Assembly (NCBI GenBank): GCA_036346375.1
Contig: CM070511.1
Location: 992,001 to 1,056,000 of the forward strand
DNA: 64,000 bases
DNA from: Guadua angustifolia
Taxonomy: Eukaryota > Streptophyta > Magnoliopsida > Poales > Poaceae
Reading direction: 5' to 3'
Shown: positions 56,280 to 64,000 of the stretch, in pieces
Position numbering within the stretch: the first letter of the stretch is position 1
How the letters are laid out: each line of letters starts with the position of its first letter
Translations under genes and position numbers: made by a program
Notes under the pieces: generated by a model
Database searches by the model: none
What the model was told of the DNA's origin: nothing
Seen by the model: only the letters and a program-made list of their open reading frames with translations

Positions 56280-57310
56280 ACGGAATAAAAGCCTACCGAT
56301 AGACCCATCCAAGCCCACCACTGCAAGATTCTAGCAAGAGTTTTGAAATATGTTGTGTTGGAAGGAGAGCTATACTATCGAACGTTGGAAGGATTGCTTC
56401 GGTGTTTAGGCGATGAAGAAGCAAAGGTAGCCATGGGTGAGGTTCACGAAGGAATTTGTGGCGGCGATCAATCGGCTCATAAAATGAAATGGATCTTAAG
56501 ACGAACCGGTATTTTTGGCCGGCGATGTTAGAGGATTGCTTCAAGTATTATAAAGGATGCCAAAGTTGTCAAAAGTTTGGGAATATACAACTTCGCACCA
56601 AGATCGGCTCTATACCCGATTATTAAGCCATGGCCGCTCAGGATGGGGATAGACATAATCGCCAAATATTCCCAAAGATCAAGTAAAGGCCACAAATTCA
56701 TCCTCGCACCACAGACTATTTTTCAAAATGGGTTGAAGCCGTTCGCTCAAAAAGTCACCAGTAGAAGCTATCGGCTTTGTTAATGAACACATTATCCATC
56801 GATTCGGTATCCTCGCACCATTACGACCGATCAAGGGACCGTGTTCATGTCTAACGATTTTAAAAGCTTCGCAGAGAGCCTCGGTATCAAACTACTTAAT
56901 TCATCGCCATATTACGCCAAAGCCAATGGGCAAGTCGAGTCGCCTAACAAGACTTTGATCAAGCTAATCAAAAGAAAAATTGATGAAAAACCGTGAACTT
57001 GGCATTCTACACTATCGGAGTCTTTGTGGGCGTATCGGCTAGCGTTTCACGGATCAACTAAACTGTCTCCATACCAGTTGGTGTATGGCAAGAGGCCGTG
57101 TTGCCCGTAGAAATAAATATTGAGTCAATGCGAGTAGCGAGGCAGAATAATCTATCAGCCGATGAATACAGAGAACTGATGCTATACAATTTGGATGACT
57201 TGGCAGAGCTGAGACTAGTTACTTTAAATCGGCTTAAAAAGAATAAAGAAAGAGTTGCAAGAGCTTACAACAAGAAAGTCGTGCCAAAGTCCTTCATCAA
57301 GCCGATTTAG
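56280..57310 (+). pseudogene. Integrase of Tat element (broken)
   Basis: An H2C2 finger region lies at 56440-56580 (HEGICGGDQSAHKMKW; a histidine position reads D; then YKGCQSCQKFGN). Core pieces follow in changing frames: a WPLRMGIDIIAK stretch, then TTDQGTVFMSNDFKSFAES, and SSPYYAKANGQVES near 56900-56945 containing the catalytic E region. SLWAYRLAFHGSTKLSPYQL follows near 57020-57090, and the C-terminal stretch (57098-57310) with NLDDLAELRLVTLNRLKK. About six frame changes break it. Confidence 0.8.
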
Positions 57311-57656
57311 TTTGAAAACAATATTGCCGATCGGTTCTAAGGATAATCGATTCGCAAATGGTCACCTACACCGAAGGACCGATAAAGTAAATCGGCTCGT
57401 TGGTGGTAATGCGTATATACTCGAAACACTTGAAGGATTGATGTTACCGAAGGCAATTAACGGCAAGTACCTAAAACCGTACTACCCTAGCATTTGGATC
57501 GGTGCGTAATTAAGGTACAATACAAAGAATTCAGGAAAAATCGGTTAAACAGCCGATTACATAAGATAAAACTAATCGGTTAAACAACCGATTAGAGTAT
57601 GTAACAAATGTACAGCAGAAGCAACTAGTTTTTAAAACCACAACGCATCAGTAAAG

Positions 57657-60607
57657 TTACAGCCCAGATCCCGGAATTCTAGCACCCAATCCCGATAACG
57701 CCGCAGCGGCCTTAGCTAAAGTCTCTGTAATGCCGTAGACAAGGGCTTCATCGGCTTTAGCATTTCCGGGTACTGGAACAACTTTGGCCGACTGATCCTT
57801 GACCCTTGCAAGCACCTTGGCTAAGAGTGTTCTTCCGGTCTTTCAAAGACAAGGTCGTTGCATTCCGATTGCAAGATTATCGCCACCTTTGGTTTACTTT
57901 GGCCAATTCTTCCTCAAGTCGCTTTTAGCCAATTCCAACTTCGAAAGCAGAGGATTTGGCAATCATAAGCGACGCCTGCAGCCTTCATCATACTTCTTCT
58001 TCTGGCCTTAGCCTCAAGAACCATTTGATCCGTATATGCTGATCGGCTTCTTGTGCTTGTCGTCGGGCAATTCTAGCGTTGGCCGCATCAACCTCCGCTT
58101 TCCTCTCATCCAAGTGACAAACATTTAGGAGTGCTTCCATGACCTTGGGGGGCAGCTCGGCTTCGACATCAGCCATCGCATCACGAATGGGCTGGGTGTT
58201 GGCAAGAATCTCGGCCTCCGGCTGACTCACTGCAATGAAAAGCCGATTTAACTTTTCTTGCATATTCGGCGCAGATTTAACTATGGAGGCCGATGCTTCC
58301 AGCGACGCATCGATAATCTGCCGAATGTCGACCGAATAGTCGTCCGTTGCCATCACCTCCGGGTCCACCAGCTCGTCCAGGGTGAACCCAAGAAGATTGG
58401 ACAAGTCATCCGGAGCAGCATCGGGCGTGAGGGTGGCCGATGGAACAGGCAGCGGAGGAGCCGGAGGCTGTGAGGTTACAGGCGGCTGGGTCGATGTCCC
58501 TTGAAGTTCAGCAAGAATGCCGGCAACCTGAACTGATGCTGTCGGCTGAAAAGAAGGTAACACGAGATCAGTAACACAAAGGGCTGGTAACCCTTAAAAA
58601 CATAAAGAAGAAATAGTACTTACTTCGCTAAAAGCCGACGGACGAGGAGAACTTTCGGCGCTTTGTTCCTTGCGCTTTAGGTGTTTTTTGGCTGGAACCT
58701 TGATGGATTTGGGTTTTTCTAAAAAAAAGAAAAAAAACCACGGGATGAGCTAAGATATAAGCAGGAAATACCTATCGGCTATAATAAAGAACTTACTGGG
58801 CTTCCTCTCCTTCTCAATCTCCGATAAGGACGGGCTTTGCACCCCAAGATTACCAGAAGTATAGCCTGTCAGGCCTATCGACTGATGAGGTCGTTTTCCT
58901 TTAGGCCCACTAACCGATGGGTTGATAACAACCTTATCCCCTGCAGTAGCATCCTGTAAGGAGCAAAGTGTGTAAATGTTTGAAGGATAGAAGCAAAATA
59001 AAATCTCGAGGGCATAGAAAATTCTTCAAATAAGCCGATACCTCTCTGACTACTGGACGAAGTTAGTATAACCCGACGAATTTGGAAGAATCTGAGTCGT
59101 TTTCGCCGAGTCCGCCGCTAGTTGAGACTACCGTCGGCTCATGGAAGTCTCGTAAAATTTCTATAACAAAACCGATGGTGCGCGATCCGGATAAAGGGCT
59201 TCGATATAGGTGCCCACCAAGTCGAAAAATGACCGGCTCGGCGGGAGTTTAAGAAGAAGTGTGGCAGGTGGGTGACTTGAAGCTCATCGGCTATTATTAA
59301 AAGTAGTTCTGTTTGAACGGTATTCTTTACCTTGGATCGTGGTTGAAGACGATCCAAGAGAGGGAGACTAGGTATTACCTGGCCAAAACCCAATTGGCGG
59401 GCATATACAGAAGGGTGATAGAACTCGTATGAAGGCTGGAAAGTCCTATTACGGGAGTTCAAGCCGACATAGAAAATGCAAGGAGAGATAAAAATCCGAT
59501 ATAATTCTATGGTCGATGCTGGCATTGAAGAACTATCAGCATCCAAGGAAAGGAAGGAAGGCCATCGAAAATCGGCCGCATTACTGTAAGAGAAAAAGTC
59601 TTGTTGACTGAAAACACTGTTGTCCAAAGTTAGGAAGAATGACAAATATTTTTTGAAGTCGGCCGGGGTAATTTTTGTACTACCATTGGTACACATCACC
59701 AGCCTCTCTCCGTGTGACCGACTGGCTCTGTACTGCGGGGTAGTGCCTTCAGGATAATCCTCGCGGGGGAAGGCCGAATCTTCCAAGGGTTCGGAGATGA
59801 ATGATCGGTTGAACATGCTATAAAGCCAGAGCTGGACAAACCACAGCGGACCACCTATGTTGCCGACGATAAACTGAGCGAAACCAGAAAAAAGCCGACT
59901 TCTGATAACATGCATCATCTGATACACAGCTCCAAGAAGCATCTTGCCAAGTGCGAGCCGACGACCTTCGACTAGTTGCTCTGCCATATATTGATATACC
60001 TGGGTTGGTCCAAGAGAAGCTCCACAAAAGAGGAATCGATCCAGCCACAGGTTCAAAAAAGCTACATGTTCTTCATCCAATACGAGCCCATTGACCTTGT
60101 TATTATGCTTGATATATTTGGACCATCCCTCACCCTTTGATCGGATCAACCTGTATCTTGGCTTGCCGCTGAAAGCCGATATTTGGTCTCCATCGGGTCT
60201 AAGACAACAAAGTTCGGCTATGTCTAAGAGGGTTAGGCCGATAGGGCCAGTCCGGAAAAGGAAAGCATTAAGAGTGTCCGACCAAAAATAACAGGCCGTG
60301 GCCACCAAGGGCTCATTGGCTTCGTGGATTTGCAAGACTTAGCGGAAGACACTCACTATGCCCATGTTTTCCCATTGAGCACCTCTTTGGGCCGACATCA
60401 GATGTACCGGCTTCTCCAACCTTTAAGGGTCGTCGGCCAAGCTCTAAAGTTTTTTCCCCATTCTGTTATGTTATAGCCTTTAGCCGATAAAGGGAGTCTA
60501 GGAATTTCCTTGTTAATAACCGTATCGGCAGTCATGTTTCCTACTGGTCCTAGGTAGTATTGATCTTCACTCTCAGGAATCGAAATCAGTACCTGTGAGG
60601 GATCCAT
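57657..60607 (-). pseudogene. Antisense plant-mobile-domain gene inside Tat element, four exons
   Basis: The gene starts at the ATG at 60607 (MDPSQVLISIPES) and ends at a TAA at 57657-57659. Exon 1 (60607-59042) encodes the plant mobile domain (PF10536-like): ACYFWSDTLNAFLF, TGPIGLTLLDIAELC and a long open stretch to 59139. Splice signals are canonical: introns 59041-58954, 58796-58719 and 58623-58546. Exons are 58953-58797, 58718-58624 and 58545-57657, and codon phases agree across all junctions. Exons 2-3 are basic and serine-rich. Exon 4 is acidic and proline-rich, then coiled-coil-like, ending in an alanine-rich tail. Exon 1 holds a frameshift near 60400, a stop near 60345 and a frameshift plus stop near 59080-59190; exon 4 is frameshifted after 57988. 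Function is unknown; host MAIN/MAIL proteins share the domain. Confidence 0.82.
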
Positions 60608-60725
60608 TCAGCCGATGACAGACGTGGAGAACTTGATCAACAGCAGAGAAGACGATTGAAGAAGGAAAGCCGATCGAAGGAGGTGCGAGAGCTGGAAAGC
60701 GTGAAAGTGACCGTGGGGGTCCCGC

Positions 60726-60734
60726 ATATATATA
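60726..60734 (-). promoter_or_regulatory. TATA box of the antisense gene
   Basis: The minus strand reads CTATATATATGCGGG, about 120 bases upstream of the ATG at 60607. That spacing leaves a ~90-base 5' UTR. It suggests transcription independent of the LTR promoter. Confidence 0.65.
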
Positions 60735-60915
60735 GCACGGTGAAAAAGTAAAAGTGGCGGGAAATGAATTCGAGGCGACACCTGCCATTAAACCGCACCG
60801 AGATTTTGACGGCGCAATTAAAACAACGGTTACCAGAGCAGTTCTTTAACCAACAAGGGAGAGGCCGATGGATGAAGAAGCCGATTGATTTTTGAAAGAT
60901 AACCAGTTATCTTCC

Positions 60916-60931
60916 AAAAATGGGGGGCATA
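60916..60931 (+). promoter_or_regulatory. Polypurine tract of Tat element
   Basis: AAAAATGGGGGGCATA lies directly before the 3' LTR start TGTTTGC. Confidence 0.8.
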
Positions 60932-61575
60932 TGTTTGCACCAGTTTTTGGAAAATACGATGAGAATCGGCAGAAAGACATGAGTTTGGATACAACACGAA
61001 GCACCTCGAAGGATTTGGATAATGTACGGATAATATTTGGAAACAGGGTCCAAATAGGAAACTACGAAGCCGATTCGGATTGCATCGTCGTGTTGGACCA
61101 GGACTCGGATCGGCTAGCAGGTATATAAAGCGCTAGGGCTGCTTGAAAAAAGGACAACAATCAACACATCTACCAGTTTTTGATTTTCGTAGTTCTTAGT
61201 CTTTTTAGCATTGTAATCTTTCCTCTGTAAGTCGACATCGATCAAATAAAGTTGCACATCGCCGATTGTTTGATCGTCATTGGCTTTTTCAGGTTTGATT
61301 TGTTCTGTCTTGTTGCGCATCGCCTTTTCAGAATCGATCTACCTTTTATCTCGGATTAGTCTTAATCGGCTAATCTAGTTACCCTTCTAATCGATTTTTC
61401 TGGCCGATTCTTGATTATTAGCCGATTCGCTTCAAGGATCGGCTTGATCGAATTTCACATTACTTCCCTTATCGATTGCAGGGTCAAATCGATTGCAGCA
61501 CGCCGCAAAAATGTAACCCGCGTTAAATCGGTGTGTTGTGAGCCAGAAACATTCTTCACGTTTTTGGTGCCAACA
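60932..61575 (+). repeat. Tat element 3' LTR
   Basis: It aligns with 50048-50692. Where the 5' LTR reads GGTTTATTCGG near 50183, this copy reads GAAGCCGATTCGG. TATA box TATATAAAG lies at 61122-61130. It is followed by TSD ATAGG (61576-61580). Confidence 0.93.
61122..61130 (+). promoter_or_regulatory. TATA box of Tat 3' LTR
   Basis: This is the same TATATAAAG as at 50236-50244. It could drive read-out toward the BTB fragment and copia remnant. Confidence 0.55.
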
Positions 61576-61629
61576 ATAGGACAAATGATCAATTGCACCA
61601 ACTAAAACGAGGCAAATAATCAAATTTCC

Positions 61630-62043
61630 CCTCCCAAAGCGCCTTCTCACACATAAGCCTCATCCTCTCCAACCAAACCGGTCCGTCGCCGCAAGTAGGT
61701 CACGTACCTTGTGTGTGAGCCTGGCTTTGTCGCATGCAGAATTATTGTCGACAAGATAGTCCACGTCCCACGGTGGCACGTCGGTGTGGGTGAAGCGGAG
61801 CACAGCCTCAAAGACATTAGCTTTCATGTCGTGGATCCTCACACTGCAGGTGGTTACCTCCTTAATCGACCACAAGAACTCTGCCCAGAAGATCGGTGAC
61901 CGCATGGCGAGCAAGAGTTTGTGAGCGTCAAACTCACTATGCTCCACCTGGAATGTGACGTCGGAGCCCTCCATGTTGTCGAGGAACTGCAGCAGGTGAT
62001 CAGTCAAGCTGGACGACAGCACGGCGATAGAGCAGTTGGCCAT
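61630..62043 (-). pseudogene. BTB/POZ domain fragment (MATH-BTB family type)
   Basis: The minus-strand frame from 62043 carries the BTB core: EGSDVTFQVEHSEFDAHKLL followed by LAMRSPIFWAEF, then VRIHDMKANVFEAVLRFTHTD, and RDLLAATDRFG. This order and wording match grass MATH-BTB proteins, which are substrate adaptors of CUL3 ubiquitin ligases. A one-base loss near 61680 shifts the frame; the continuation (LERMRLMCEKAL) is readable in the next frame to about 61640. The upstream MATH domain is absent: the fragment is cut at 62043/62044 where copia sequence begins. Codon use is GC-rich, unlike the retroelements. It is a host gene relic, not a functional gene. Confidence 0.8.
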
Positions 62044-62770
62044 CTTTGTGGCCGTGGCAGGAAATAGATACTTTTTGCTTATGCTAGATGATTATTCACA
62101 GTTTATGTGGATAGCATTGATCAAGACTAAAGATGAAGCTTTGTCTGGCTTTAAAAACATTAAAGCATTAGCTGAGGTTGAAGTCGACAGGAAACTAAAG
62201 GCACTTCGCACTAATCATGGAGGAGAGTTTGTCTTACAAGAATTTGATGATTTCAGTGCACAACAAGGTGCTAGAAGACTTCTTACAACGCCATATTCTC
62301 TGCAGCAGAATGGGGTAGCTGGACGCAGTAATCAAACAATTGTGGGAACTGCAAGCTGTCTTTTGAAGAACAAGTGTATGCCTGGCCTGGCCGTTTCTGG
62401 GAAGAAGCTATAGCTACCGCAGTATACCTTCTGAACCGATCACAAACATGAAGTGTGCAGGCTAAAACACCATGTGAGATGTGGTACAAAAGAAAGCTGA
62501 GGGTTCATCGTCTTCATGTTTTTGGGTGTGTTGCACATATTAAATTAACAACACCGCATCTGAAGAAGCTTGAAGACAAAAGTAAAAGAGTTGTGTTTGT
62601 CGGCTATGAAATTGGCTCAACAGCCTATCATTTGTACAATCCAGAGACTGGAAAGTTGATGGTTAGCCGAGATGTTTTCGATGAAGAAGGGCAGTGGAAT
62701 TGGACTGTAGAAATTGGAGTTATTTCTGATAGTACAAGAAACATATTCGAAATTGACTTGGATCTTATTT
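62044..62770 (+). pseudogene. Copia integrase core and C-terminal part
   Basis: The core starts within GNRYFLLMLDDYSQFMWIAL. LKALRTNHGGEFVLQEF (second catalytic position reads N where D is usual) and TTPYSLQQNGVAGRSNQT (catalytic E of VER reads G) follow. A frame break lies near 62400-62455. The region resumes at 62455 with the GKAR-type C-terminal block: HVFGCVAHIKLTTPHLKKLE, FVGYEIGSTAYHLYNP, VSRDVFDEEGQWNW. The two substituted catalytic positions, if real, make it inactive. Confidence 0.85.
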
Positions 62771-64000
62771 CTGCTGGGAGTTCAGGAATACAGACCCGAG
62801 AAGATCAAGTAAATAGTGCAGGTTTGTCACAAGAAGATCAGGATAGTCAATCGAGTGGAGCTGTCGGGGCAGAGTCGCCTGTAGCAGAGTCACCTGTAGC
62901 TCCTGTTTCTCCAAAAACAGGAACAACAGAGCATTCTCAAGATTCATCTTTATCAACTCCAACAACTTCAAGTCCAATAGCATCTTCAGAGGGGCCGGTA
63001 AGGTATTGCACTCTAGAGGAATTGTATGATCAAATTGCTGAAGTGAAGTTGCAGGAAGATGAGCAGTTAATGTTGGCGATAGAGGAACCAATAGATTTGC
63101 TAGAAGTCATGAAGGAACCTTGTTGGAGGAAGGCTATGGAAGAAGAAATTTGTTCCATACAAAAGAATAAAACATGGGAACTAAAGCCATTGCCTGAAGG
63201 TCAAAGAGCAATTGGTTTGAAGTGGGTGTACAAAGTAAAAAAGGACTCTGCAGAGAATATTGTTAAGCACAAAGCATGCCTTGTTGCAAAAGGATATGCA
63301 CAAACACAAGATGTAGACTTTGAGGAAGTATTTGCTCCAGTGGCTCGACTTGAAACAATACGTTTGCTCATAGCAATTGCGGCACATGGAAATTGGGAGG
63401 TGCATCATATGGATGTCAAAACTACTTTCTTGAATGAGGAATTGAAGGAAGAAGTATATGTGTCGCAACCTCCTGGTTTTGTTAACAAACAAAGTCCACA
63501 GATGGTGTTAAGTTTGAAGAAAGCTTTGTATGTTCTTCGGTAAGCACCCAAGGCATGGAATTCGAAATTGGACGAGAGTCTTGGATCATTGGGTTTGAAA
63601 GGTGTCCATTTGAGGATGCTGTATATAAGAAGAAAAGTGCAGGTGTTGTATTATTTGTGGGAGTATATGTGGAGGACCTTATAATTACTTCATCGTCTCT
63701 TGCTATTATCACTGACTTCAAGATTCAGATTGAGCTATTATCTGGGAATAGATGTGAAACAATCGGCTATGGGTATTTCTTTGTGCCAAGGAGGGTATGC
63801 AGCCAAAATCATTGAGCAAGCAGGTTTAAAGGTCTACAATCCATGTAATACTCCCATGGAGAATCGACTAAAACTCAGCAAGCAAAGCGATGATCCAGCT
63901 GTGGATGCAACCATGTACAGGAGTATAGTTGGAAGTATGGAATATTTGGTAAATACTCGTCCTGACATTGCTTATGTTGTTGGTTATGTTAGCCGATTTA
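62771..64000 (+). pseudogene. Copia linker and reverse transcriptase, incomplete
   Basis: A serine/proline/glutamine-rich linker (about 62770-63080) precedes the reverse transcriptase. The latter shows WRKAMEEEICSIQKNKTWEL, GLKWVYKVKKDSAENIVKHK, LVAKGYAQTQDVDFEEVFAP, and HHMDVKTTFLNEELKEEVYV. A TAA at 63541 and a frame change follow (ALYVLR then stop). The region continues with APKAWN and a catalytic box reading VYVEDLIIT (63663-63686), where YVDD is the rule. Later TMYRSIVGSMEYL and RPDIAYVVGYVSRF reach the window end. Confidence 0.88.

Larger units (their letters stand above)
50048..61575 (+). mobile_element. Tat-lineage Ty3 element with antisense gene
   Basis: LTRs of 645 and 644 bases (50048-50692, 60932-61575) start TGTTTGCACC and end TGGTGCCAACA, with TSD ATAGG on both sides (50043-50047, 61576-61580). 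Sense domains in order are a long gag, protease, reverse transcriptase (YIDD), RNase H connection plus a second archaeal-type RNase H, and integrase. Between integrase and the 3' LTR, an antisense gene of ~3 kb encodes a plant-mobile-domain protein. The second RNase H and an antisense extra ORF in this position are known traits of the Tat lineage (RIRE2, Grande). Sense frames are broken in gag, protease and integrase. Confidence 0.93.
62044..64000 (+). mobile_element. Ty1/copia element, 5'-truncated, runs off right edge
   Basis: It enters directly in the integrase core and continues through the integrase C-terminus, linker and reverse transcriptase to the window end. The order integrase then reverse transcriptase is that of Ty1/copia and the reverse of Ty3. 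LTR, gag, protease and the integrase N-terminus are absent at the left, where BTB sequence abuts. No TSD can be seen. Confidence 0.9.

Noticed and set aside
62283..63492. Minus-strand open frames across the copia region
   Set aside because: They are shadows of the well-supported plus-strand integrase and reverse transcriptase.

Overview
This window is plant nuclear DNA, most likely from a grass and plausibly Oryza or a close relative. The basis is LTR retrotransposons primed by initiator tRNA-Met, long-LTR Tekay/Del-like chromoviruses, a Tat-lineage (RIRE2/Grande-like) element, and a MATH-BTB-type gene fragment. The species is an inference. I found no intact host gene, tRNA, rRNA or CRISPR array. 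Almost everything is nested LTR retrotransposon. Boundaries were read by eye and are exact only where a terminal TG...CA or a target-site duplication (TSD) is quoted. Several open-frame breaks may be sequencing errors rather than biology (see the finding on CAG/CTG sites).

Layout, outside in. The oldest visible layer on the left is one family-3 LTR on the + strand, now split into 11517-12835, 46310-46774 and 47883-48512 (its start lies outside the window). Three things are inserted in it. First, a minus-strand family-1 chromovirus (503-11516), which is part of a tandem LTR-internal-LTR-internal array running off the left edge. Second, a plus-strand non-coding LARD-type element (12836-46309, TSD ATGCC) with ~3.5-kb LTRs. 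Third, a 1.1-kb solo LTR (46775-47877, TSD GGTTA). The LARD 5' LTR itself carries a gag-only element (14919-20105, TSD TGAGA, minus strand) and an 18.9-kb block at 20428-39286. That block has a family-1 LTR at each end in inverted orientation. Inside it are a truncated plus-strand family-1 element (its gag split by a solo LTR at 24744-27836, TSD AACAT) and a truncated, decayed minus-strand family-3 element.

Right of 48512 lies about 1.5 kb of unassigned sequence. A nearly complete Tat-lineage Ty3 element follows (50048-61575, TSD ATAGG). Between its integrase and 3' LTR it carries an antisense, intron-containing plant-mobile-domain gene with its own TATA box. Then come a truncated BTB/POZ gene fragment (61630-62043, minus strand) and a 5'-truncated Ty1/copia element running off the right edge.

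How the parts relate: coding modules are the standard retroelement set (gag, protease, reverse transcriptase, RNase H, integrase). Every copy here is damaged. The LARD and the gag-only element could only have moved with proteins supplied in trans. The most unusual biology is the antisense gene of the Tat element, the inverted LTR pair bounding the 18.9-kb block, and sequence modules shared by otherwise diverged LTR families.
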